Below are positions 27,738 to 35,789 of a stretch of 64,000 bases of DNA, piece by piece. The position numbers and the translations under genes were made by a program. The stretch's first letter is position 1. Each line of letters begins with the position of its first letter. The notes under the pieces are model-generated. The model had not been told where the DNA came from, made no database searches, and worked only from the letters and a program-made list of their open reading frames with translations. The stretch comes from Azoarcus sp. DD4 (GTDB lineage: Bacteria > Pseudomonadota > Gammaproteobacteria > Burkholderiales > Rhodocyclaceae). The DNA is taken from positions 4,712,001 through 4,776,000 of the forward strand of contig NZ_CP022958.1 of assembly GCF_006496635.1 (NCBI RefSeq), in the 5' to 3' direction.

Positions 27738-28508
27738 ATGCAAGCAAAACAACTCCCGACCCAGCGCGGCTGGGCTTGGCTCGTCGAGGGCCTCCAACTG
27801 TGGCGCCGCAGCCCGGCGCTGCTCAGTTTCCTCGCCTTCGGCTACCTGCTCGCGCTCATCGTGGTGAGCCTCTTTCCCTTCATCGGCCAACCGGTCGCCT
27901 CGCTGCTGATGCCGGTACTGTCGCTCGGCGTGCTCAACGGCTGCCGCGCGGTGGACGAGGGGCGCAAGGTCGGGCCGGACATCCTGTTCTCCGGCTTCAA
28001 GGGCAATGTGCAAAGCCTCGTCACCATAGGCGGGATCTACCTCGTCGCCAGCCTGCTGGTGCTGGTGCTGACCTCGCTCGCCGACGGCGGCACCCTGCTC
28101 AAGGCGATGACCGGCGGCAATATCGACAGCGAGGCGGCGGCCAGCCCGGCCTTCACGCTGTCGCTGCTGATCGCGCTGGGCCTGTCCACGCCGGTGATGA
28201 TGGCCTACTGGTTCGCCCCGCTGCTGGCCGGCTGGTGGAAGCTCACCGCTCCCAAGGCGATGTTCTTCAGCTTCCACGCCTGCCTGCGCAACTGGCGGCC
28301 TTTCCTCGCCTATGCGCTGGCGCTGATGCTGTTCGGCGCGGTGCTGCCCGGCATCATCGTCGGCACCCTCGGCCTGATTTCGCCGACGCTGGCGACGCTG
28401 GTATCGGTGCCGCTGCCCCTGATCCTGATCCCGATCGTCTTCGCCAGCTTCTACTGCAACGCGCGCGACGTGTTCGGCACGCCCGGCAATGGCAACGGCG
28501 GCAGCTGA
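27738..28508 (+). CDS. BPSS1780 family membrane protein (paralogue)
   Basis: 256 residues from the ATG at 27738. 'GLQLWRRSPALLSFLAFGY' at the N-terminus and 'KAMFFSFHACLRNWRPFLAY' near the C-terminus match the layout of the preceding protein, so these are tandem paralogues. Six or so membrane segments are predicted by eye. Function unknown. The end overlaps nadD by 20 bases in another frame. Confidence 0.8.
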   Translation: MQAKQLPTQRGWAWLVEGLQLWRRSPALLSFLAFGYLLALIVVSLFPFIGQPVASLLMPVLSLGVLNGCRAVDEGRKVGPDILFSGFKGNVQSLVTIGGIYLVASLLVLVLTSLADGGTLLKAMTGGNIDSEAAASPAFTLSLLIALGLSTPVMMAYWFAPLLAGWWKLTAPKAMFFSFHACLRNWRPFLAYALALMLFGAVLPGIIVGTLGLISPTLATLVSVPLPLILIPIVFASFYCNARDVFGTPGNGNGGS

Positions 28509-29172
28509 GCGCGGCACCGGGCCACTCGGCCTGCTCGGCGGCACCTTCGACCCCATCCACCTCGGCCACCTGCGGCTGGCGGAAGAAGCGCGCGAAGCGC
28601 TCGCGCTCGACGCGGTGCGCATGATCCCCGCCGGCCAGCCACCGCACCGCGACGCGCCACGCTCGACGGCCGACGACCGCCTGGCGATGGCGCGGCTCGC
28701 GGTCGCCGGCAATCCCGCGCTCGAGATCGACGACAGCGAGGTCCGCGCCAGCCGGAAGAGCTATACCGTGCTCACGCTGGAGCGGCTGCGTGCCGAACTC
28801 GGACCGGACCGCCCGCTGGTGCTCATTCTCGGCGCAGACGCCTTCGAAGGCCTGCCGGGCTGGCATCGCTGGCAGGAACTGTTCGGGCTCGCCCACATCG
28901 CCGTTGCCAACCGGCCCGGCTACGCGCCGCACGGCCGCCGCTGGCCGGCCATCCTGTCGCCGGAACTCGATGCCGCCTGCCGCGACCGCCACGCCACCGA
29001 CCCTGCCGCGCTACGCGCCGCCGCCGCTGGCAAAGTCATCCCCTTCGACATGACGCCGCTGGCGATTTCCGCCTCGCAGATCCGCGACCTGATCCGGATG
29101 GGCAGCAGCCCCCGCTATTTGCTGCCCGATTCCGTTCTCGACTATATTGATTTACATCATCTCTACCGCTGA
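28489..29172 (+). CDS. nadD: Nicotinate-nucleotide adenylyltransferase
   Basis: 227 residues. 'GLLGGTFDPIHLGHL' at residues 14-28 is the nucleotidyltransferase motif with the HxGH catalytic pair, and 'ISASQIRDLI' near the C-terminus is the second (SxTxxR-like) motif. It converts nicotinate mononucleotide and ATP to deamido-NAD in NAD synthesis. It starts inside the end of the upstream membrane-protein gene, implying coupling, and is followed by rsfS and rlmH in the usual order. Confidence 0.96.
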   Translation: MATAAAERGTGPLGLLGGTFDPIHLGHLRLAEEAREALALDAVRMIPAGQPPHRDAPRSTADDRLAMARLAVAGNPALEIDDSEVRASRKSYTVLTLERLRAELGPDRPLVLILGADAFEGLPGWHRWQELFGLAHIAVANRPGYAPHGRRWPAILSPELDAACRDRHATDPAALRAAAAGKVIPFDMTPLAISASQIRDLIRMGSSPRYLLPDSVLDYIDLHHLYR

Positions 29173-29191
29173 AAGGCCACCGCCCTCCCCA

Positions 29192-29557
29192 ATGAATACG
29201 CCCAAGCTGCAGGAAATCGTCGTGAGCGCCCTGGAAGACATCAAGGCCCGCGACATCGAAGTCATCGACACCACCAAGCTCACCGCCCTGTTCGATCGCA
29301 TCGTCGTCGCCAGCGCCGATTCGGGACGCCAGACGCGCGCGCTGTCGCGCAACGTGCAGGACAAGGTCAAGGAAGCCGGTGGCCAGGTCGTCAGCGTGGA
29401 AGGCGAGGAAACCGGCGAATGGGTGCTGGTCGATCTCGGTGACATCGTGGTGCACATCATGCAGCCGGCGGTCCGCAGCTACTACAACCTGGAAGAGCTG
29501 TGGATGAACCACGCGACCGCGCGCCGCAAGCCGGCCGACGCCCGCGTCGCCGACTGA
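29192..29557 (+). CDS. rsfS: Ribosome silencing factor
   Basis: 121 residues from the ATG at 29192. 'ALEDIKARDIEVID', 'FDRIVVASADSGRQTRAL' and 'EWVLVDLGDIVVHIM' are the RsfS (Iojap/YbeB) signature segments. It binds uL14 on the large ribosomal subunit and blocks subunit joining when nutrients are short. It lies between nadD and rlmH as in many proteobacteria. Confidence 0.96.
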   Translation: MNTPKLQEIVVSALEDIKARDIEVIDTTKLTALFDRIVVASADSGRQTRALSRNVQDKVKEAGGQVVSVEGEETGEWVLVDLGDIVVHIMQPAVRSYYNLEELWMNHATARRKPADARVAD

Positions 29558-29574
29558 GGCTCGGCGCGCACTGA

Positions 29575-30045
29575 ATGAAGCTCCTCGTCGTCGCCGTCGG
29601 CCACCGCATGCCGGCGTGGGTGGAAGCCGGTTTCGACGAGTTCGCGCGCCGCATGCCGCGCGAACTGCCGCTGCAACTGGTCGAGGTGAAAGCCGAACCG
29701 CGTACCACCGGCAAGACGGTGGACGCGATGATGGCGGCCGAGGCCACCCGCATCGAAGCCGCCTTGCCGCCGCGCTGCCGCCGCCTCATCCTCGATGAAC
29801 GCGGTGCCGACCTCACCACCGTCGCGCTGGCCCGCCGCCTCGAAGCCTGGCAGGCCGAAGGCCAGGACGTCGCCTTCATCGTCGGCGGCCCCGATGGACT
29901 TGCCCCGGAACTCAAAGCCAGCGCCAACGAGTCGCTGCGCCTGTCCAGCCTGACCCTGCCGCACGCCCTGGTACGGCCGCTGCTGGCCGAAGCGCTCTAC
30001 CGCGCCTGGAGCGTCACGAAGAATCATCCCTATCACCGCGAGTAG
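29575..30045 (+). CDS. rlmH: 23S rRNA (pseudouridine1915-N3)-methyltransferase
   Basis: 156 residues, the normal length. 'FIVGGPDGL' is the SPOUT-class SAM-binding loop, and 'LTLPHALVRPLLAEALYRAW' with the 'NHPYHRE' end is the RlmH C-terminal knot. It methylates pseudouridine 1915 in helix 69 of 23S rRNA on assembled ribosomes. Its neighbour RsfS also acts on the ribosome. Confidence 0.97.
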   Translation: MKLLVVAVGHRMPAWVEAGFDEFARRMPRELPLQLVEVKAEPRTTGKTVDAMMAAEATRIEAALPPRCRRLILDERGADLTTVALARRLEAWQAEGQDVAFIVGGPDGLAPELKASANESLRLSSLTLPHALVRPLLAEALYRAWSVTKNHPYHRE

Positions 30046-30075
30046 CGCACGCCGCCTCGCCTACCGAGAACCGCC

Positions 30076-30609
30076 ATGGTCCGCGACATCCTGCGCATGG
30101 GCGACCCGCGACTGCTGCGCAGCGCCCGCCCGATCACCGCCTTCGGCACTGCCGCCCTGCGCGAACTGGTGGCCGACATGCTCGACACCATGCGCGCAGC
30201 CGGCGGCGTCGGGCTTGCCGCACCACAGATCGGCGTGGACCTGCGGTTGGTGATCTTCGGCTTCGAACACAGCGAACGCTACCCCGACGCGCCGCCGGTG
30301 CCCTTCACCGTGCTCGCCAACCCGGTGCTGACGCCCTTGTCCGACGAGATCGAGGAAGGCTGGGAGGGCTGCCTTTCGGTGCCCGGCCTGCGCGGCTGGG
30401 TGCCGCGCTGGCAGCAACTGCGCTACAGCGGCGCCGACCTCGACGGCCAGCCCATCGAACGCACCGTCGATGGCTTTCACGCCCGCGTCGTGCAGCATGA
30501 ATGCGACCACCTCGACGGCGTCCTTTACCCGATGCGGGTGCGCGACTTCTCCCGCTTCGGCTTTGTCGACGCCCTGCCGCAGAACATTCCGGCCGCCGAA
30601 GAAGTCTGA
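30076..30609 (+). CDS. def: Peptide deformylase
   Basis: 177 residues with all three deformylase motifs: 'GVGLAAPQIG', 'EGCLSVPG' (cysteine metal ligand) and 'QHECDHLDG' (HExxH, two histidine ligands and the catalytic glutamate). It removes the formyl group from nascent proteins. It is a def separate from the def-fmt pair usually found near rsmB, so the genome may have more than one copy (inference). Confidence 0.95.
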   Translation: MVRDILRMGDPRLLRSARPITAFGTAALRELVADMLDTMRAAGGVGLAAPQIGVDLRLVIFGFEHSERYPDAPPVPFTVLANPVLTPLSDEIEEGWEGCLSVPGLRGWVPRWQQLRYSGADLDGQPIERTVDGFHARVVQHECDHLDGVLYPMRVRDFSRFGFVDALPQNIPAAEEV

Positions 30610-30671
30610 AACCGGGATAACCCGCCCCGCCGCGCGGTTACAATTGTGTGTCATCAACCGGACGCCCGATC

Positions 30672-31292
30672 ATGGCTGCCAGCCCGCCCCGCATCTATCT
30701 CGCCTCGAAAAGCCCGCGCCGCCGCGAACTGCTGCGCCAGATCGGCGTGCCCTTCGACGTGCTCACCTTCCGCAGCGGCGAACGTGGCGACGACGCCGAC
30801 GTCGACGAAACGCCGTTTGCCGACGAGAGCGTCGAACACTACGTCGAACGCCTGGCGCTGACCAAGGCGGAAGCCGGATTCCGCCGCACGCTGTGGCGCA
30901 AGCTGCCACGCCAGCCGGTCCTCTCGGCCGACACCACGCTCGAAGTCGACGGCGAGATCGTCGGCAAGCCCGCCGACGCCGCCGAGGCGCGCGCCATCCT
31001 CGCCCGCCTGTCCGGCCGCAGCCACCGCGTGCTGACCGCGGTAGCGGTCAGCGACGGCCACCGCATCCGCAGCCTCACTTCGGTAAGCGAAGTGCGCTTC
31101 CGCCCCCTCAGCGAAGACGACATCCGCTACTACGTGGCCTCCGGCGAACCCATGGACAAGGCCGGCGCCTACGGCATCCAGGGCCGTGCCGCCATCTTCG
31201 TCGAGGAGATCCGCGGCAGCTATTCCGGGATCATGGGTCTGCCGCTGTTCGAAACCGCCCAGTTGCTCGAAGCCTTCGGCTATCCTTTGTAG
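30672..31292 (+). CDS. maf: Maf-family nucleoside triphosphate pyrophosphatase
   Basis: 206 residues from the ATG at 30672. 'LASKSPRRRELL' at the N-terminus and 'LSADTTLEVDG' are the two Maf signatures, and 'DKAGAYGIQGRAA' the third. Such enzymes hydrolyse dTTP, UTP or modified pyrimidine triphosphates and help house-clean the nucleotide pool. It is followed by rng, the usual YhdE-rng pairing. Confidence 0.93.
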   Translation: MAASPPRIYLASKSPRRRELLRQIGVPFDVLTFRSGERGDDADVDETPFADESVEHYVERLALTKAEAGFRRTLWRKLPRQPVLSADTTLEVDGEIVGKPADAAEARAILARLSGRSHRVLTAVAVSDGHRIRSLTSVSEVRFRPLSEDDIRYYVASGEPMDKAGAYGIQGRAAIFVEEIRGSYSGIMGLPLFETAQLLEAFGYPL

Positions 31293-31351
31293 CTGCCCAC
31301 CGCTGCGGCAGGTTCCGCTTGCTGTAGCCGGAGCAGGCATGGCGATGAGCC

Positions 31352-31385
31352 ATGCGCAATGGCAGCCGGGTCTGTCATTGCGCAT
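31352..31385. promoter_or_regulatory. Perfect 10-bp inverted repeat upstream of rng
   Basis: ATGCGCAATG at 31352-31361 and CATTGCGCAT at 31376-31385 are perfect inverted copies with a 14-base loop. An overlapping smaller hairpin (GCCAT/ATGGC, 31349-31363) competes with it. It lies in the 113-base gap between maf and rng, 20 bases before the rng start. No T-run follows, so a terminator is unlikely. It may be a leader structure in the rng mRNA. Confidence 0.5.
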
Positions 31386-31405
31386 TTCCCATTACGTGTC
31401 GCACC

Positions 31406-32860
31406 ATGAGCATCGAGTTCCTCATCAACTTCACCCCGCAGGAAACGCGGGTCGCCATCGTCGAACAGGGCGTCGTGCAGGAACTGCACGTCGAGCGCAC
31501 CGCCAGCCGCGGCATCGTCGGCAACATCTATCTCGGCAAGGTGGTGCGGGTGCTGCCCGGCATGCAGTCGGCCTTCATCGAGATCGGCCTGGAACGCACC
31601 GCCTTCCTGCACGTCGCCGACATCTGGAGCGACCGCCAGAACGGCGAAGCCGCCAAGCCGATCGAGCGCATCCTCGCCGAAGGCCAGAGCCTGCTGGTGC
31701 AGGTGCTGAAGGATCCGATCGGCACCAAGGGCGCGCGCCTGTCCACCCAGGTCAGCATCGCCGGCCGGCTGCTGGTATACCTGCCCCAGGAAAAGCACAT
31801 CGGCATTTCCCAGCGCATCGAAAACGAGGCCGAGCGCGAGGCCCTGCGCGAGCGCCTGACCCGTTTGGTACCGGCCGACGAGCCCGGCGGCTTCATCGTC
31901 CGCACCATGGCCGAATCCGCCTCGGACGAGGAGCTCGCCGCCGACATCGCCTACCTGCGCAAGCTCTGGAGCGAGATCCGCAACAGCAGCACCGGCGCTT
32001 TCCCGCCCAAGCTGCTGCATGAAGACCTCGGGCTCGGCCAGCGCGTGCTGCGCGACCTGGTCAATGAAGAGACCACCCGCATCCGCGTGGACTCGCGCGA
32101 GAACTTCCAGAAGCTCGAAGCCTTCGCCGCCGAATACAGCCCCAAGGTGCTGCCGCTGCTCGAGCACTACACTGGCGAGCGGCCGCTGTTCGACCTCTTC
32201 AACGTCGAAGAGGAAATCCAGAAGGCGCTGGCGCGCAGGGTGGATCTCAAGTCCGGCGGCTACCTCATCATCGACCAGACCGAGGCGATGACCACGGTGG
32301 ATGTGAACACCGGCGGCTTCGTCGGTGCGCGCAATTTCGACGACACCATCTTCAAGACCAACCTCGAGGCCACCCAGGCCATCGCCCGCCAGCTGCGCCT
32401 GCGTAACCTCGGCGGCATCATCATCATCGACTTCATCGACATGGAGAACATCGAGCACCGCGAGATGGTGCTCGACGAATTCCGCAAGGCGCTGGCACGC
32501 GACCACACCAAGATGAGCATCAACGGCTTCACCGCGCTCGGCCTGGTGGAGATGACGCGCAAACGCACCCGCGAGTCGCTCGCCCACCTGTTGTGCGAGC
32601 CCTGCCCCACCTGCGGCGGCCGCGGCGAGGTCAAGACCGCGCGCACGGTAGCCTACGAAATCCTGCGCGAACTGCTGCGCGAGGCGCGCCAGTTCAATGC
32701 GCGCGAATTCCGCGTGCTCGCCGCCCCCAACGTCATCGATCTCTTCCTCGACGAGGAAAGCCAGTCGCTGGCGATGCTGTCGGACTTCATCGACAAGAAG
32801 ATCTCGCTGCATCCGGAAGCCAGCTACACGCAGGAACAGTTCGACATCGTGCTGCTGTAG
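31406..32860 (+). CDS. rng: Ribonuclease G
   Basis: 484 residues from the ATG at 31406. The S1 RNA-binding domain is at the N-terminus ('GNIYLGKVVRVLPGMQSAF'), the DNase-I-like catalytic region carries 'TTVDVNTGGFVG' and 'IIIDFIDMEN', and 'CEPCPTCGGRG' is the zinc link. It cuts single-stranded RNA at A/U-rich sites and matures the 5' end of 16S rRNA. Length fits RNase G, without the long C-terminal scaffold of RNase E. Confidence 0.96.
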   Translation: MSIEFLINFTPQETRVAIVEQGVVQELHVERTASRGIVGNIYLGKVVRVLPGMQSAFIEIGLERTAFLHVADIWSDRQNGEAAKPIERILAEGQSLLVQVLKDPIGTKGARLSTQVSIAGRLLVYLPQEKHIGISQRIENEAEREALRERLTRLVPADEPGGFIVRTMAESASDEELAADIAYLRKLWSEIRNSSTGAFPPKLLHEDLGLGQRVLRDLVNEETTRIRVDSRENFQKLEAFAAEYSPKVLPLLEHYTGERPLFDLFNVEEEIQKALARRVDLKSGGYLIIDQTEAMTTVDVNTGGFVGARNFDDTIFKTNLEATQAIARQLRLRNLGGIIIIDFIDMENIEHREMVLDEFRKALARDHTKMSINGFTALGLVEMTRKRTRESLAHLLCEPCPTCGGRGEVKTARTVAYEILRELLREARQFNAREFRVLAAPNVIDLFLDEESQSLAMLSDFIDKKISLHPEASYTQEQFDIVLL

Positions 32861-32891
32861 CGCCCCCGCATTTCCCGACACGAGGACAGGC

Positions 32892-33530
32892 ATGCGACTG
32901 CAAGGCAGGATCACCGAGTGGAACGATGACCGCGGCTTCGGTTTCGTCGTGACTCACGGCAGCGCCGAGCGCCACTTCTTTCACATCTCCGATCTGCGCG
33001 GCTCGGCCGACCGGCCCGCGGTCGGCCGCATCGTCAGCTACGAACTGGCCCCGCCGGCCGACGGCAAACGCCGTGCGGTCGCGCTGCGTTACGCCGACGT
33101 GCCACAGGATCGCAGGCCGGCCGCACGGCGCGCCGGCCAAGGCCGTCCGCTGGGCTGGACGCCCGACGCGCTGCTCGCCGGCGCCCACCTCGGCCTGCCC
33201 TCGTGGCTGGTGGCCGACGGCAGGCTGCCAATACCGCTGCTGGGTGTCATCGCCTTCATGAGCTGCATCGCCTTCGTCATGTATTACGCCGACAAGCGCC
33301 GCGCCGAGCGCGACGAATGGCGCGTGCCGGAAGCCAAGCTTCAGCTCGCCGGCCTCCTGGGCGGCTGGCTGGGAGCACTCGCTGCGCAAAGGCTGTTCCG
33401 CCACAAATCGTCCAAGGCGGCCTTCGTCCACCTGTTCCGCCTTGCGGGCCTCGCAGCCCTGCTGGCCTTGGGGGGCGCCGCCTATCCGGACGCCGTCGCT
33501 ACCGCCATCGGATTCGCCCATGCCCGCTGA
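32892..33530 (+). CDS. Cold-shock domain plus DUF1294 membrane protein
   Basis: 212 residues from the ATG at 32892. Residues 1-65 form a cold-shock domain, with 'WNDDRGFGFV' and 'HFFHISDL' giving RNP1/RNP2-like nucleic-acid contacts. Residues about 110-205 are DUF1294, with membrane segments ('PIPLLGVIAFMSCIAFVMY') and 'HKSSKAAFVHLF'. The fusion is a known membrane-tethered RNA/DNA-binding architecture of unknown role. It overlaps the following gene by 11 bases. Confidence 0.88.
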   Translation: MRLQGRITEWNDDRGFGFVVTHGSAERHFFHISDLRGSADRPAVGRIVSYELAPPADGKRRAVALRYADVPQDRRPAARRAGQGRPLGWTPDALLAGAHLGLPSWLVADGRLPIPLLGVIAFMSCIAFVMYYADKRRAERDEWRVPEAKLQLAGLLGGWLGALAAQRLFRHKSSKAAFVHLFRLAGLAALLALGGAAYPDAVATAIGFAHAR

Positions 33531-34470
33531 GCCCCGGCCCGATAGCGGCCGCTCGCGCGCCGCCGTCCTGTTCGCCGCCACCCGCCCCGCCTTCCTGTCC
33601 GTCACGCTGGTGGGCTGCCTGATCGGCCTTGCCGGCGCCTGGGGCAGCGGCCTGCGGCTGGATGCGACGACCGCAGCAGCCACCGTGCTGTTCGCCCTGG
33701 TCGCCCATGCCGGCGTCAATGTCATCAACGACTTCCACGATGCACTGAGCGGCGCCGACGCGGCCAACACCGCCCGCCTTTTCCCCTTCACCGGCGGCAG
33801 CCGCTTCATCCAGAACGGCGTCCTGAGCACGCGCGAAACCGGTCGCTTCGGCTACGCGCTGCTGGCCGCCGTCATTCCGGCGGGCCTGTGGCTGACCTGG
33901 CAGGCCGGCCCCGGTCTGATCGCGATCGGACTGGGCGGACTCTTCGTCGGCTGGGCCTACTCGGCTCCGCCGCTCGCGCTGATGAGCCGTGGCCTGGGCG
34001 AACTGGCGATCGCCGCCGGCTGGCTGCTGGTGGTCGTCGGCACCGACTATGTGCAGCGCGGCGCCTTCAGCTTCCTGCCGGTGGCGTCCGGACTGTCCTA
34101 TGCGCTGCTGGTGGCCAACCTGCTCTTCATCAACCAGTTCCCGGACCACGACGGCGATGCCGCCGCCGGCAAGCGCACGCTGGTGGTGCGCCTCGGGCCG
34201 GCGGTCGCAAAGTGGGGGTATCTGCTGATTGCCATCCTGGCTTACGGCTGGCTGGTGGCAATGGTGGCAACCGACAGGTTGCCGCAAAAGGCGGGGGCGG
34301 CGGCGCTGACGCTGGTGCTCTCGTTCGCCGCAGCCCGCGAACTGATCGCCCACGCCGGCGAACCGGCCGAACTCGCGCCGGCAATCAAGCGCACCATCCT
34401 GGCCGCCAACCTGCACGGCCTGGCGCTGGCGGCAGCGCTCGCTTTCGGCCGCTGGCCGGGCGCCTACTGA
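33520..34470 (+). CDS. UbiA-family prenyltransferase (MenA-like)
   Basis: 316 residues from the ATG at 33520, with about eight membrane helices. 'NVINDFHDALSGAD' is the first Asp-rich motif and 'NQFPDHDGDAAAGKRTLV' the second, both binding the prenyl diphosphate through magnesium. It resembles 1,4-dihydroxy-2-naphthoate polyprenyltransferase. No other menaquinone genes are nearby, and betaproteobacteria often use only ubiquinone, so the aromatic substrate is uncertain. Confidence 0.85.
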   Translation: MPAEPRPDSGRSRAAVLFAATRPAFLSVTLVGCLIGLAGAWGSGLRLDATTAAATVLFALVAHAGVNVINDFHDALSGADAANTARLFPFTGGSRFIQNGVLSTRETGRFGYALLAAVIPAGLWLTWQAGPGLIAIGLGGLFVGWAYSAPPLALMSRGLGELAIAAGWLLVVVGTDYVQRGAFSFLPVASGLSYALLVANLLFINQFPDHDGDAAAGKRTLVVRLGPAVAKWGYLLIAILAYGWLVAMVATDRLPQKAGAAALTLVLSFAAARELIAHAGEPAELAPAIKRTILAANLHGLALAAALAFGRWPGAY

Positions 34471-34495
34471 GCGCCGCGGCCGGCCGGGGCGGGCA

Positions 34496-34861
34496 TCAGT
34501 TGCTGCCGCCGCCGCAGGAATAGGGGTTGCTGTCGCGACCGCACTGGTCGAAATTGCCGAGCGGGCGGTAGAAGGTGTATTCGAGCGGATCGACCACCCA
34601 GTCGCGGCCGGTTTCGCCGACGGTGCCGCTCGGGATGGTGAAGGGCAAAGCCAGCACGAAACCCACCGTGCCGAGCACCGAGCCGACGAAGCTGAACGGC
34701 CGCACGATGAACAGATCGACCGCCTTGTCTCCGCCACGGTCGCCGGTGAGCGAATCGTTGGTCTGCGCCATGACCGGCGCCGCCGGCAGGAGCAGGCTCG
34801 CCGCCAGGACGACGGCAAGACTGCGGTTGCGCAAAGGCTGCTTCGAACGCTGGCTCTTCAT
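34496..34861 (-). CDS. Small exported protein of unknown function
   Basis: 121 residues from the ATG at 34861, chosen because GGAGAAG sits before it. A signal peptide covers residues 1-32, ending in 'APVMA'. The rest includes a hydrophobic stretch ('FVGSVLGTVGFVLALPF') and a cysteine near each end of a 'CGRDSNPYSCGGG' tail, which may form a disulfide. I recognise it only as the type of short exported protein found in betaproteobacteria; function unknown. Divergent from the two-component system. Confidence 0.7.
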   Translation of the reverse strand: MKSQRSKQPLRNRSLAVVLAASLLLPAAPVMAQTNDSLTGDRGGDKAVDLFIVRPFSFVGSVLGTVGFVLALPFTIPSGTVGETGRDWVVDPLEYTFYRPLGNFDQCGRDSNPYSCGGGSN

Positions 34862-34956
34862 CTTCTTCTCCCGAGTGATTATCGAGTCGGCCGGGCGCAC
34901 GATATTGCGCGCACATGCCCTTCGACTATAGACCGGCACCGCGCCGACAGGGCGCC

Positions 34957-34986
34957 ATGTATCCGGACGACTACAAATCAGACAAG
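34957..34986 (+). promoter_or_regulatory. Putative response-regulator operator upstream of the OmpR-type gene
   Basis: A 30-base segment starting ATGTATCCG matches another at 36903-36932 in 20 of 30 positions, including the first nine and a late GACAA. Both contain GTATC, six bases, then a near or perfect GATAC half-site. It lies 53 bases before the response-regulator gene. Shared use suggests autoregulation by this regulator (inference). Confidence 0.5.
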
Positions 34987-35038
34987 CAGGATACAAGACG
35001 ATGACAGACAATTCACCGTCTTTTGCTCATCCGGCCCC

Positions 35039-35752
35039 ATGTCCCACCGCATCCTCATCGTCGACGACGACCCCCAGATCCGCAGCCTGCTGGCCGACTA
35101 CCTCGGCGGCTACGGTTTCACCTGCCAGGAGGCGGGCGATGCGGCCTCGATGCGCAGCGCCCTCGCGGCCCAGCCCGTCGACCTGGTCATCCTCGACCTG
35201 ATGCTGCCCGGCGAGGATGGCCTCAGCCTGTGCCGCAACCTGCGCGCCGGCTCGGACCTGCCCATCGTGATGCTGACGGCGCGGGGCGAGATCGCCGACC
35301 GCATCGTCGGCCTGGAGCTCGGTGCCGACGACTACATCGTCAAGCCCTTCGATCCGCGCGAGCTGGTGGCCCGCATCCACACCATCCTGCGCCGCACCGC
35401 CGCAGCCCGCCAGCCGGCCGCCGCACCCGAACAGGCCGGCGAGATCGCCTTTGCCGGCTGGCGGCTGAATCCGCTCACACGCCTGCTGACCTCGCCCGGC
35501 GCGCTCGCGATCCCGCTGTCGAACGCCGAATTCCGCCTGCTGTGGGTCTTCATCGAACGGCCGCGCTGCGTGCTCAACCGCGACCAGCTGCTGGACGCCG
35601 CACGCGGCCGTGCCGCCGAAGCCTTCGACCGCAGCATAGACCTGCTGGTCTCGCGGCTGCGCCAGAAGCTTCAGGACGACCCGCGCCTGCCCAGGCTGCT
35701 CAAGACCGTACGCGGCGAGGGCTACCTCTTCGATGCCGAGGTCAGCCGTTGA
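35039..35752 (+). CDS. OmpR-family response regulator
   Basis: 237 residues. The receiver domain has acidic residues 'DDD' at 9-11, phospho-acceptor Asp53 in 'LDLMLPGEDG' and Lys102 in 'VKPFDP'. The C-terminal winged helix ends in 'SRLRQKLQDDPRLPRLLKTVRGEGYLF', typical of OmpR/PhoB DNA-binding domains. It pairs with the kinase gene that follows 37 bases later. The operator-like segment upstream of this gene and of the EF-hand gene suggests those are its targets. Confidence 0.93.
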   Translation: MSHRILIVDDDPQIRSLLADYLGGYGFTCQEAGDAASMRSALAAQPVDLVILDLMLPGEDGLSLCRNLRAGSDLPIVMLTARGEIADRIVGLELGADDYIVKPFDPRELVARIHTILRRTAAARQPAAAPEQAGEIAFAGWRLNPLTRLLTSPGALAIPLSNAEFRLLWVFIERPRCVLNRDQLLDAARGRAAEAFDRSIDLLVSRLRQKLQDDPRLPRLLKTVRGEGYLFDAEVSR

Positions 35753-35789
35753 AGCCGGATTGCGCTCGGTGCGAACCGCCACTGCACCA

